The notes beneath the pieces were generated by a model. It made no database searches and had not been told where the DNA came from. It saw only the letters and a list, made by a program, of their open reading frames with translations. The translations under genes were made by a program, and so were the position numbers. This document shows, in pieces, positions 1-6,766 of a DNA stretch of 8,374 bases. The stretch covers positions 1 through 8,374 of the forward strand of contig JALRDI010000195.1 in assembly GCA_023257035.1 (NCBI GenBank), read 5' to 3'. The stretch comes from Ilumatobacteraceae bacterium. GTDB lineage: Bacteria > Actinomycetota > Acidimicrobiia > Acidimicrobiales > Ilumatobacteraceae. Position 1 is the stretch's first letter. Every line of letters begins with the position of its first letter.

Positions 1-2242
1 CGGCGTTCGATGTGACCCCTCACAGCCCTACGTCGAGGGTTTTAATCCGCCCTTCCGTGGTGACCCACCAAAAGATCACCGCGCAATTCCGATCTCACGC
101 CCAAACTTTCTCGAACTTTGCGATGAACTCGTCGCTCTCGATGAGCAAGTCTTTGAAGACCTCTTCCGTCGGCTCGGGCTCTCCGTCGACTGGTCACTCC
201 TCTACGCCACGATCGACGAACGCTCGCGGCGGGTGAGCCAACGAGCATTCCTTCGCAACCTTGCACGCGGCGAGGCCTACAGTGCGGAGGCCCCGACGCT
301 CTGGGATGTTGACTTCCAGACCGCAGTCGCCCAGGCAGAGATGGAAGACCGTGATCGACCCGGCGCGTACCACAAGCTCGCGTTCCATCAAACCGACGGC
401 TCGGGCGACATCCTCATCGACACCACCCGTCCCGAACTGCTCGCCGCATGTGTCGCCCTTGTCGCTCACCCCGACGATGAGCGTTACCAACCAGTCTTCG
501 GCACGACAGTGACGACACCGCTCTACGGCGTAGAAGTACCCGTCGTCGCGCACCCGCTCGCCCAGCCCGATAAGGGAACGGGCATTGCGATGATTTGTAC
601 ATTTGGTGATCTCACCGACGTCATCTGGTGGCGTGAACTGCAACTGCCCACCCGAGCGATCATTGGCCGCAATGGCCGCATCATTGCCGACCCACCAACG
701 GGCGTGAACGCTGATGCCTACGCAGAAATCGCCGGGCTCAACGTGAAACAAGCCCAACGTAAAGTTGTTGAAATTCTCACCGAGTCGGGAGAACTCATCG
801 GTGAGCCACGACCCCTCGAGCATCCAGTCAAGTTTTACGAGCGCGGCGAACGCCCACTCGAAATTGTCACCAGCCGACAGTGGTACATCTCGAATGGTGG
901 ACGCGATACTGACCTCCGGTCTGCACTTGTCAACCGAGGACATGAACTCACCTGGCACCCCGACCACATGCGTCACCGATACGAAAACTGGGTTGAAGGC
1001 CTCAATGGCGACTGGCTCATCAGCCGCCAGCGATTCTTCGGTGTGCCGTTCCCCATCTGGTACCCGCTTGATGCCGACGGAGAGCCCGACCACGACAACC
1101 CGATCCTCCCGAGCGAGTCAGACCTGCCGATCGACCCATCAACTGACGTTCCCGCGGGATACTCCGCCGATCAACGTGACGTTCCTGGCGGGTTTACGGG
1201 CGACCCCGATGTGCTCGATACTTGGGCCACAAGTTCGCTGAGCCCGCACATTGCGTCGAAATGGGAAGAAGAAGATGCCCTCTTCGAGCAGGTCTTCCCC
1301 ATGGATATGCGCCCGCAGGGCCATGACATCATTCGAACCTGGCTGTTCTCATCAATGGTTCGGTCACATCATGAGCACCAAGAGATCCCATGGCGCCATG
1401 CAGCTCTCTCGGGCTGGATTCTTGATCCCGATCGTAAGAAGATGTCAAAGTCAAAAGGCAATGTCGTCACACCGATGGCGCTGTTCGAGTCGTACGGCAC
1501 AGACGCTGTTCGCTACTGGGCAGCATCCGCCCGGCCAGGAGTCGACACTGCGTTCAGCGAAGACCAGATGAAGGTTGGTCGCAAACTCGCGAACAAGTTG
1601 TTGAACATCACCCGTTTTGTTCATGGTTTTGGATCGGCACCAACAAATGTCGACCAGTTGCATGCTGTCGACTCATCAATGCTTGCCCGTCTCGACTCCG
1701 TCATCACCGAAGCAACCGCAGCATTTGAAGAATTCGACTACGCCCGAGCGCTCGAACGCACCGAGTCATTCTTCTGGTGGTTCTGCGACGACTATGTCGA
1801 ACTCGTGAAATCTCGCGCATACGACACAGAGCACGACTTCCAAGCATCCGCTCTCTCGGCATTGCACACCGCAGCGAGCACCTTGCAGCGTCTCTTCGCC
1901 CCGCTCATTCCGTTTGCAACAGAAGAGGCCTGGCGATGGGACAACGACACCAGCATTCACGTTGCCGCATGGCCAACAACAACCAATGCCGGTGGCGACG
2001 CTGCCCTACTCGACCCAATTCTCGAAGCACTCACCCTTGTTCGTCGTTCAAAGACCGAAGCCAAGGTGAGCCAGCGTGCCGTTGTCGAATCAATGACCAT
2101 CGGTATTCCCGCTCAGAAGCGTGCAGCATTCGATGCTGGAACTGATGACCTGCGTCGGGCAGGATCAATCGAAGCGGTCACCATTAACGACAACAATGGT
2201 GACTCACTGACGTGTGATGTGACCCTTGCGCCAACTGAATGA
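1..2242 (+). CDS. valS: Valine--tRNA ligase (valyl-tRNA synthetase), 5' end cut off by the window edge
   Basis: Class I aminoacyl-tRNA synthetase that charges tRNA-Val with valine in the cytoplasm. The reading frame is open from the first complete codon at base 2 and gives 746 residues before the TGA at 2240-2242. An internal GTG at 233 is not the start, because conserved ValRS sequence continues upstream of it (GVRCDPSQPY, then GLSVDW). Visible landmarks are the CP1 editing domain with TTRPE at 422-436 and HPDDERY after it, the catalytic-core block GDWLISRQRFFGVPFPIWY, DVLDTWATSS, and the KMSKS signature at 1439-1453, followed by the helical anticodon-binding domain. The N-terminal HIGH region, probably about 100 residues, lies outside the window. 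The wording of the core resembles the second ValRS type found in archaea and Rickettsia rather than the Escherichia coli type, and the protein ends without the long C-terminal coiled-coil arm of the E. coli type. The LCP gene follows after 7 bases, probably in the same transcript. Confidence 0.97.
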   Translation, partial: GVRCDPSQPYVEGFNPPFRGDPPKDHRAIPISRPNFLELCDELVALDEQVFEDLFRRLGLSVDWSLLYATIDERSRRVSQRAFLRNLARGEAYSAEAPTLWDVDFQTAVAQAEMEDRDRPGAYHKLAFHQTDGSGDILIDTTRPELLAACVALVAHPDDERYQPVFGTTVTTPLYGVEVPVVAHPLAQPDKGTGIAMICTFGDLTDVIWWRELQLPTRAIIGRNGRIIADPPTGVNADAYAEIAGLNVKQAQRKVVEILTESGELIGEPRPLEHPVKFYERGERPLEIVTSRQWYISNGGRDTDLRSALVNRGHELTWHPDHMRHRYENWVEGLNGDWLISRQRFFGVPFPIWYPLDADGEPDHDNPILPSESDLPIDPSTDVPAGYSADQRDVPGGFTGDPDVLDTWATSSLSPHIASKWEEEDALFEQVFPMDMRPQGHDIIRTWLFSSMVRSHHEHQEIPWRHAALSGWILDPDRKKMSKSKGNVVTPMALFESYGTDAVRYWAASARPGVDTAFSEDQMKVGRKLANKLLNITRFVHGFGSAPTNVDQLHAVDSSMLARLDSVITEATAAFEEFDYARALERTESFFWWFCDDYVELVKSRAYDTEHDFQASALSALHTAASTLQRLFAPLIPFATEEAWRWDNDTSIHVAAWPTTTNAGGDAALLDPILEALTLVRRSKTEAKVSQRAVVESMTIGIPAQKRAAFDAGTDDLRRAGSIEAVTINDNNGDSLTCDVTLAPTE

Positions 2243-2249
2243 CCACTAG

Positions 2250-3542
2250 ATGACCCAATCGACCTCGACGCCCCGCACTTGGCCTCAACGCCTGACCATC
2301 ATTGCGGCGGCACTGGTCTCAGTGATCTGTCTGATCGCTGCAATCGGTCTTATCGGAGGTCGCCTCGTCTTAGGTCAGCGTCAACTCGTTGTTATTGAGC
2401 CTCGCGAGACATCGTCAGCCTCGGCATCGGCTGGACCAAGCAATCGCTCGAGCGAGGTGAGCGAAGAAGGAATCACCGTCGACGAGGTCATCGAAGTAAC
2501 CGTTGGCGACATTGAACCGGTTGCACGCAACTTTCTTCTCGTTGGGACCGACAACAACGCGTGCATTGACGCCGACTCAAAATATGCCCCCTACTTGCTC
2601 GGACGAGCCGACTTCGGGGAACGTGCCGACGTCATCCAAATGTGGCGGGTGAATACCGAAACTGGTGCAATCGCTGCACTGTCATTTCCTCGAGATCTCT
2701 ATGTTCGGCTCGACGGCGGCCGAAGGGGCCGCATCAACACTGCGTTTGATGCCAATGACCCGAACAGGTTGATTTCGACAATTCGATCGAACTTCGGAAT
2801 CGATACCGACCACTACGTGCAGATCGATTTCTGCGCATTCAAGAACCTCGTTGATTCGGTTGATGGAGTCGGAATCCCGTTTGAGTCACCTATCCGCGAC
2901 CGCGGTACTGGTCTTGCGATCACGACGGCGGGATGCAGCACACTCGACGGTGATGACGCTCTTGCCTACGTGCGCTCCCGAAAACTCGAATTCGAACGCC
3001 CTGCCGGCAGCGACAACTGGGTTATTGACCCGTCAAGCGATTGGGGTCGCATTGCTCGCCAACAAGACTTCATCAAGCGAACCCTTGCAAAAGTTGTGAA
3101 CTCAGGCCTCACCTCGCCATCGGTCGCAAGCGCCCTCATCGAAACCAACGCCGACCAAGTGGTTACCGACAGCGAACTTTCAGTCTCGACAATGCTCGGC
3201 TTCGCCAACATTCTTCGAGCAGTAGACACTGCAAATGCACGTTCGTATCAAATCGATGCTGCAGGTCGAATCGTCAGCGGACAGTCAGTGCTCATTCCGA
3301 CATTGCAAAACACTGCAATGCGATCAATTCTTGACATCTTTCAAGGCGACTCCCTCATCGAGGGAACACCAATCACACTGAGCGACGTCACTACGACCGT
3401 GGCGTCAGCCAATGACGACGAGCAAGAAAGTGGTGGCGCCGCCGGCGAGTCAACTCCACTGATTGCAGGGTTAGTACGACAAGACACTCCTGACGACAAC
3501 ACGTTGGGATGGGTGCCAGACCCTTCGGTCATCTGCGACTGA
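2250..3542 (+). CDS. LytR-CpsA-Psr (LCP) family cell-wall glycopolymer ligase
   Basis: Membrane-anchored protein of 430 residues. Residues 1-14 are a short polar cytoplasmic tail, about 15-42 form one hydrophobic transmembrane helix, 50-75 are a Ser/Ala/Glu-rich linker, and about 90-285 form the LCP domain outside the cell. Family hallmarks are NFLLVGTD (94-101), ERADVIQMWRVN (124-135), LSFPRDLYV (144-152), RINTAFD (161-167), the DHYVQIDF block, DALAYVRSR (236-244) and DWGRIARQQDFIKR (264-277). The conserved acidic and arginine residues (R125, D127, R148, D149, R242, R244, R267, R270) are those that bind the polyprenyl pyrophosphate head group and magnesium in known LCP enzymes. The family transfers polymers such as arabinogalactan or teichoic acids from a lipid carrier to peptidoglycan; which polymer is used here cannot be read from sequence. 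The low-complexity tail (about 385-405) precedes the end at WVPDPSVICD. The ATG is 7 bases after valS with no clear Shine-Dalgarno, suggesting cotranscription. The 3' end overlaps the convergent VWA gene by 14 bases. Confidence 0.93.
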   Translation: MTQSTSTPRTWPQRLTIIAAALVSVICLIAAIGLIGGRLVLGQRQLVVIEPRETSSASASAGPSNRSSEVSEEGITVDEVIEVTVGDIEPVARNFLLVGTDNNACIDADSKYAPYLLGRADFGERADVIQMWRVNTETGAIAALSFPRDLYVRLDGGRRGRINTAFDANDPNRLISTIRSNFGIDTDHYVQIDFCAFKNLVDSVDGVGIPFESPIRDRGTGLAITTAGCSTLDGDDALAYVRSRKLEFERPAGSDNWVIDPSSDWGRIARQQDFIKRTLAKVVNSGLTSPSVASALIETNADQVVTDSELSVSTMLGFANILRAVDTANARSYQIDAAGRIVSGQSVLIPTLQNTAMRSILDIFQGDSLIEGTPITLSDVTTTVASANDDEQESGGAAGESTPLIAGLVRQDTPDDNTLGWVPDPSVICD

Positions 3543-4401
3543 GCACCTCATCAAGAGCCCGAGCGACATCTCGTGGGCCGTCAACGGTGACCAACGCAGC
3601 CCCAGCCGAGTTGGCGAACGCCCGGGCGTCATCGGCACCAACAGTTGGAGCAACAATGACGAGTTCCTCAAGTGACGAGGCCAACGCTGTCGCGTCATCA
3701 ATTGACCGATCGCGGCAGTCGGAAAGCAACACCGTGAGCTGACGCCCACAGCGGGAATGTCCATGTTCAGTGATTGCAGCCGACAGACCCTTCGCAACAC
3801 AGGTCGTTCCGTGACCCTTCAGCGAAAGGATTGCGTCCACCACGCCATCAACTGACTGGTGTGCAGAAGTCGACATCGACCGCACCACTTCGGCGTCTCC
3901 AGCGAAGGCAACAATCGCGTGCGACGAAGGCGCCCGAAGAGCAACTGCGGCCGATGCAAGCGAGGCCGATGCCAATGCCTCACCTTTCATCGAGCCCGAC
4001 CGATCGATCACTAAACACACCGCTGTATCAGGACGTTCCCAATCGATCACCCGCAACTGGTCGGCGTCGACAAGCGAACCGCCAGATTCTGCAATCGACT
4101 CAACCGCTACATCGATATCAAGATCGCCTGTGTCGCGCAGTGGTAACGACCGAAGGCGACCAACCTTTCCCCGAACCGCCCGGCCACGCCGAGCGATGTC
4201 GATGACGATTCGTTCAGCGAGTCGTCGAGCTTTTGCCCGAAGTTCAGCATCGACTGCATCACCCAACGTGATCAACAACGACATCGCATCGTCAGGGTTG
4301 TCGGCGAGCAGACGGTCCATCGCCTGCTCATCAAGTTCACCGATCTCAGGAGACAACTCATTGAAATGCTCAATTGCCGCCAACTGCTGACGGGAAACCA
4401 T
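3529..4401 (-). CDS. VWA-domain protein, partner of the adjacent MoxR ATPase
   Basis: Soluble protein of 290 residues with no signal peptide or membrane helix. Residues 1-80 are helical and charged, with a basic stretch rich in Arg at 55-90. Residues about 125-290 form a von Willebrand factor A domain. The metal-ion-dependent adhesion site is intact: DRSGSMKG at 133-140 (DxSxS), a Thr at 199-200 in GHGTTCVAKG, and an Asp in LLSDCRD (225-231). Such proteins pair with MoxR-type AAA+ ATPases in CoxD/CoxE-like and BchI/BchD-like systems, where the pair helps insert metals or activate enzymes; the MoxR gene lies just upstream, 44 bases away. The ATG at 4401-4399 was chosen because no ATG, GTG or TTG lies in frame between it and the upstream stop at 4491-4489. 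There is no ideal Shine-Dalgarno, only a G-rich tract that may itself be folded. The exact substrate is unknown; a role in activating the cluster's dehydrogenase is inference. Confidence 0.9.
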   Translation of the reverse strand: MVSRQQLAAIEHFNELSPEIGELDEQAMDRLLADNPDDAMSLLITLGDAVDAELRAKARRLAERIVIDIARRGRAVRGKVGRLRSLPLRDTGDLDIDVAVESIAESGGSLVDADQLRVIDWERPDTAVCLVIDRSGSMKGEALASASLASAAVALRAPSSHAIVAFAGDAEVVRSMSTSAHQSVDGVVDAILSLKGHGTTCVAKGLSAAITEHGHSRCGRQLTVLLSDCRDRSIDDATALASSLEELVIVAPTVGADDARAFANSAGAALVTVDGPRDVARALDEVLSRR

Positions 4402-4435
4402 CGTGCGCGGGGCCGCCCCCCCGCTCGTTCCAGAC

Positions 4436-4455
4436 GGCGGTGGGGTTAGACCGCC
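4436..4455. repeat. 6-bp inverted repeat with the MoxR stop codon in its loop, overlapping the 9-bp hairpin
   Basis: Arms GGCGGT (4436-4441) and ACCGCC (4450-4455) enclose an 8-base loop that contains the MoxR stop codon. Three bases (4453-4455) are shared with the neighbouring 9-bp inverted repeat, so the two hairpins cannot both form fully. A further GGGG-CCG-CCCC stem (4409-4419) stands just before the VWA start. The functional meaning is unknown. Confidence 0.4.
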
Positions 4456-5375
4456 CGACTCATTCGAGTCGGGCTCTCCGCTTTTCCCTCAGAATGTTCA
4501 GACTCCGTCGTGTCAGCACCACTGAATATTGTGCGCCAGAGTTCGGTCACGATCTCCTCAGCGCTGCGAGAAATACCTTCTCGAACTCGCACTCGACCTG
4601 ACAGCGCAACCAGTGCAGCGTCAAGGGTGACTGCATCGTCATCGTCGGGAAGCGCTCGAATCTCGGCAAGTTCTCGGCTGACGACGCAAAGGTCAATTGC
4701 CCCCCTCACTGAAGAACCGGTGCGAAGGTCTTGATGCGTGCGCGTTGCGCGAACAAGCTCTACAGCCGCAGATTGAATTGCCGAGGCCACACCAGGTTGC
4801 TGGTCGGCAACGATTGCACGCTCATCTTCAGCTGACTGATAATCCATCGCCACTCTGCAGACACGGTCGTACACCGCTCCCGCAATACGAGCGGTTCCGA
4901 CCGCATCAAACGGGTTCATTGCGGCAACCAGTCTAAACCCAGGTTCAGCAGCGACACGTCCGAGCCGCGAAACATGCACTTCGCGCTCGCTCATGACCGT
5001 CACCAAGGCATTCAAGGTTTCTTCTGGAACGCGATTGATTTCCTCGACATAGAGCAGCGAGCCATTCCGAAGCGCCCGAACAAGAGGCCCGTCAATGAAA
5101 ATGTCGGGCGAATATCCCTCGGCTAACACCAGGGCCGGGTCGAAGTGGCCGATCAAACGTGAAGGAGTGAGCTCTGCCGTCCCCTCAACAAACTCGAAAC
5201 CGAGCCCGAGCGCAGTTGAGACTGAGCGCAACAAGGTTGACTTTCCAGTTCCTGGAGGGCCCTCCAGCAGAACATGGCGATCAGCTGCAAGTGCAGCAAC
5301 CACCAGTTCAGACTCACGGCGACGGCCAACCACCTCAGAATCGAGTTGGTCGACCACCGACCGAGAATTCACCAT
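4446..5375 (-). CDS. MoxR-family AAA+ ATPase
   Basis: AAA+ ATPase of 309 residues, the usual length for MoxR proteins. Motifs in order: Walker A GPPGTGKS (39-46), the MoxR-typical EFVEGTAELTPSRLIGHFDP block (61-80), Walker B LLYVEEIN (107-114), the pore-loop/ESV region up to MSEREVHVSRLG, sensor 1 in AAMNPFD (N154), a probable arginine finger near R171, and sensor 2 in SSVRGAIDL (R224). MoxR proteins form hexamers that work as chaperones with VWA partners to mature enzymes or insert cofactors. The next gene downstream encodes such a partner. The upstream gene is an alcohol dehydrogenase ending only 15 bases away, so this looks like the middle gene of an operon. The ATG start is followed directly by GTG, and only a weak GAAG-like site lies upstream, so translation may depend on coupling. 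The last codons sit in a strong inverted repeat. A Mg-chelatase BchI-like role is the main alternative, but no chelatase large subunit is in the window. Confidence 0.93.
   Translation of the reverse strand: MVNSRSVVDQLDSEVVGRRRESELVVAALAADRHVLLEGPPGTGKSTLLRSVSTALGLGFEFVEGTAELTPSRLIGHFDPALVLAEGYSPDIFIDGPLVRALRNGSLLYVEEINRVPEETLNALVTVMSEREVHVSRLGRVAAEPGFRLVAAMNPFDAVGTARIAGAVYDRVCRVAMDYQSAEDERAIVADQQPGVASAIQSAAVELVRATRTHQDLRTGSSVRGAIDLCVVSRELAEIRALPDDDDAVTLDAALVALSGRVRVREGISRSAEEIVTELWRTIFSGADTTESEHSEGKAESPTRMSRAV
4453..4474. repeat. Perfect 9-bp inverted repeat with 4-base loop at the end of the MoxR gene
   Basis: Arms GCCCGACTC (4453-4461) and GAGTCGGGC (4466-4474) enclose ATTC. It lies in the last codons of the MoxR gene, just before its stop. 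On the minus strand no T-run follows, so it does not look like an intrinsic terminator there; on the plus strand only a weak CTTTTCCC follows. It could stabilise the MoxR mRNA or slow ribosomes before the VWA gene. Confidence 0.55.
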
Positions 5376-5390
5376 GTCACACGTACAACT

Positions 5391-6518
5391 TCAGTCGAAG
5401 ATGATGACGCCACGGATGTTCTCACCGTTGCGCATTGCTTCGTAACCCTCGTTGATTTGGTCAAGGGTGTAGGTCTGGGTGACCAGCTCATCCAACTTCA
5501 GTTGGCCCTGTGTGTAGAGCTCCATGAGTTTTGGAATGTCAGTTCTGATATTTGCTGATCCGAAGAGTGAACCAACGATCTCTTTCTCAAAGAGCGTGAG
5601 GAATGCACCTGGAATCGAAATCGATTGCTCATGGGTCGGGTGAATGTTGGTGACAACTGTGCGCGACTTCTTGGCACTCAACCAGAACGCCTCACCGAGC
5701 ACACTCCCATCGCCGACACCCATCGTCATGATGACCTTGTCGAAACCACGACCCCAGGTTGACTCACCAAGGTTCTCGAGTGCTTCTGCGACCGATGCAT
5801 AGGTATGGGTCGCGCCAAACTCCATCGCCATTTCACGCTTGAACTCGACCGGGTCGATTGCAGTGATCGAACGGGCGCCTGCGAGCTTCGCTCCCTGAAT
5901 GGCATTTGATCCGATGCCACCGCATCCAACAACGGCGACAAAATCACCAGGCTTGATGTCTGCTGCGTACACCGCTGAGCCCCAGCCGGTGACAACACCA
6001 CATCCGAGGAGGCATGCCTTGTCAAGCGGCCAGTCTTTCTCGATCTTCACGCAACTCGCCTCGTTGACCACGGTGTGCTCTGCGAATGTTCCGAGCAAAC
6101 ACATCAAGGTGAGGTCTTTCCCGTCGAGGGTGTGGTGGCGGGCGGTTCCGTCAGAAATTTGCATTCCTTTTGCGAACTCGGTTCCACCGACATCACAGAG
6201 GTTTGAATGTCCTTGAGAGCACGGGCCACAACGTCCACATGCTGGGATGAACCCAAACACCACGTGATCACCTGGTTCGAGCCACGTGACACCCTCGCCG
6301 ACTTCAACAACCACACCAGCACCTTCGTGGCCACCAATGATGGGCATTCCCGCGGTGGCGCCCGCAAGATCTCCGGTGACAAGGTGCTCGTCAGAGTGAC
6401 ACATGCCCGAAGCTGCCAGCTTCACTAACACCTCGCCGGCCTTCGGTGGATCGAGTTCAATTTCTTCGACGCTCCACGGTGCGTGAAGTTCGTGCAAGAC
6501 CGCTGCTCGTGTCCTCAT
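5391..6518 (-). CDS. NDMA-dependent, mycofactocin-associated zinc alcohol dehydrogenase (Rxyl_3153-like)
   Basis: Medium-chain alcohol dehydrogenase of 375 residues. Catalytic zinc ligands are C40 (in GMCHSDEH), H64 (in GGHEGAG) and C173 (in LLGCGVVTGWG). Structural zinc is held by C94, C97, C100 and C108 (ACGRCGPCSQGHSNLC). The Rossmann fold carries VVGCGGIG at 196-203, with ITAIDP after it. The overall sequence matches my memory of the actinobacterial 'NDMA-dependent alcohol dehydrogenase, Rxyl_3153 family'. Those enzymes keep NAD(H) bound and need an artificial acceptor in the test tube; in the cell the acceptor is thought to be mycofactocin. Its divergent placement 109 bases from mftA agrees with that. 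The substrate range (methanol, longer alcohols, aldehydes) cannot be told from sequence. The ATG at 6518-6516 is supported by AGGGGG eight bases upstream. MoxR and VWA genes follow at 15 and 44 base gaps, so this is the first gene of the cluster. An S-(hydroxymethyl)glutathione or mycothiol-dependent dehydrogenase is a less likely alternative. Confidence 0.93.
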   Translation of the reverse strand: MRTRAAVLHELHAPWSVEEIELDPPKAGEVLVKLAASGMCHSDEHLVTGDLAGATAGMPIIGGHEGAGVVVEVGEGVTWLEPGDHVVFGFIPACGRCGPCSQGHSNLCDVGGTEFAKGMQISDGTARHHTLDGKDLTLMCLLGTFAEHTVVNEASCVKIEKDWPLDKACLLGCGVVTGWGSAVYAADIKPGDFVAVVGCGGIGSNAIQGAKLAGARSITAIDPVEFKREMAMEFGATHTYASVAEALENLGESTWGRGFDKVIMTMGVGDGSVLGEAFWLSAKKSRTVVTNIHPTHEQSISIPGAFLTLFEKEIVGSLFGSANIRTDIPKLMELYTQGQLKLDELVTQTYTLDQINEGYEAMRNGENIRGVIIFD

Positions 6519-6526
6519 GATGGTTA

Positions 6527-6532
6527 CCCCCT
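6527..6532 (-). promoter_or_regulatory. Ribosome binding site of the alcohol dehydrogenase gene
   Basis: Read on the minus strand the site is AGGGGG, followed by an 8-base spacer and then the ATG at 6518-6516. This is the only strong Shine-Dalgarno sequence I can find in the window and it fixes the dehydrogenase start. It contrasts with the other genes, which lack a clear site or are joined by overlaps. Confidence 0.8.
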
Positions 6533-6567
6533 AAATGTTGCACCCAGGTGAGGTGCGCCCTGTGTGA

Positions 6568-6573
6568 ACAGTA
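6568..6573 (-). promoter_or_regulatory. Candidate -10 box of the alcohol dehydrogenase operon
   Basis: Read on the minus strand this is TACTGT, a TAnnnT match to an actinobacterial -10 element. It would place the transcript start near 6561, leaving about 42 bases of leader before the ATG. The matching -35 position (6591-6596, TGGCTC) is a poor match to TTGACA but lies in an inverted repeat. This is a visual match to a short motif only, so it is weak evidence. Confidence 0.3.
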
Positions 6574-6590
6574 GTGGGGAATTACGCCGA

Positions 6591-6606
6591 GAGCCATAGC
6601 CGGCTC
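6591..6606. repeat. Inverted repeat GAGCC-N6-GGCTC in the divergent control region (candidate operator)
   Basis: Five-base arms GAGCC (6591-6595) and GGCTC (6602-6606) flank six bases; inside lies a smaller perfect palindrome AGCCGGCT (6598-6605). The repeat covers the places where the -35 elements of both the mftA and the dehydrogenase promoters would fall, so a bound regulator could control both directions at once. Mycofactocin loci often have a TetR-family regulator, MftR, but no regulator gene is in this window and I know of no operator sequence to compare. Short arms like these also arise by chance. Confidence 0.3.
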
Positions 6607-6615
6607 GCCACGATG

Positions 6616-6621
6616 TACCAT
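6616..6621 (+). promoter_or_regulatory. Candidate -10 box giving a leaderless mftA transcript
   Basis: The hexamer TACCAT fits TAnnnT. If its last T is position -7, then +1 falls exactly on the A of the mftA ATG at 6628. No Shine-Dalgarno sequence stands before that ATG, as expected for a leaderless message, which is common in actinobacteria. No recognisable -35 hexamer lies at 6593-6598 (GCCATA). Confidence 0.5.
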
Positions 6622-6627
6622 CTCCCT

Positions 6628-6753
6628 ATGGATACAACTCAGCCTCAGATCACCGACGAACGTTCAGAAGACGTTTCAGACGTCGAAGCTGTAGCGGAAG
6701 AGCTCGAACTCGTCGAGGAAATTTCCATCGACGGCATGTGCGGCGTCTACTGA
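6628..6753 (+). CDS. mftA: Mycofactocin precursor peptide MftA
   Basis: Small gene for a 41-residue peptide. The end is VEEISIDGMCGVY, which carries the near-invariant mycofactocin precursor C-terminus IDGMCGVY; the last Val-Tyr pair becomes the body of the cofactor. The first 31 residues are a strongly acidic leader (about 12 Asp/Glu against a single Arg) that should be the binding part for MftB. Known mycobacterial precursors are about 30 residues, so this leader is somewhat longer. The ATG at 6628 was preferred because it gives an MD- start like known MftA peptides and fits the leaderless promoter reading; an in-frame ATG at 6613 (46 residues, MYHLPMD-) is an alternative. mftB starts 13 bases after the stop. 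The peptide is modified by MftC with MftB, then released by a protease (MftE in other species), which is not in this window. Confidence 0.95.
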   Translation: MDTTQPQITDERSEDVSDVEAVAEELELVEEISIDGMCGVY

Positions 6754-6766
6754 AGCCCACTCAGAC

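Noticed and set aside
233..235. GTG as a start for valS
   Set aside because: The frame is open to the left edge and the upstream residues are conserved ValRS sequence, so this is an internal codon.
194..1093. A 299-codon open frame on the minus strand
   Set aside because: It lies wholly antisense to well-conserved valS sequence, has no recognisable domain, and looks like a mirror of codon bias in the valS frame.
3301..3320. Perfect 7-bp inverted repeat CATTGCA-N6-TGCAATG
   Set aside because: It lies inside the LCP coding region with no T-run or nearby gene boundary; likely chance.
3351..3365. TCCCTC-ATC-GAGGGA hairpin as a terminator
   Set aside because: It is within the LCP coding sequence, about 180 bases before its stop, and no T-run follows.
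4402..4491. Possible in-frame extension or frameshift joining the MoxR and VWA genes into one protein
   Set aside because: The VWA frame is open upstream to a stop at 4491-4489 but holds no start codon there, and both proteins are complete by domain content, so two separate genes is the simpler reading.
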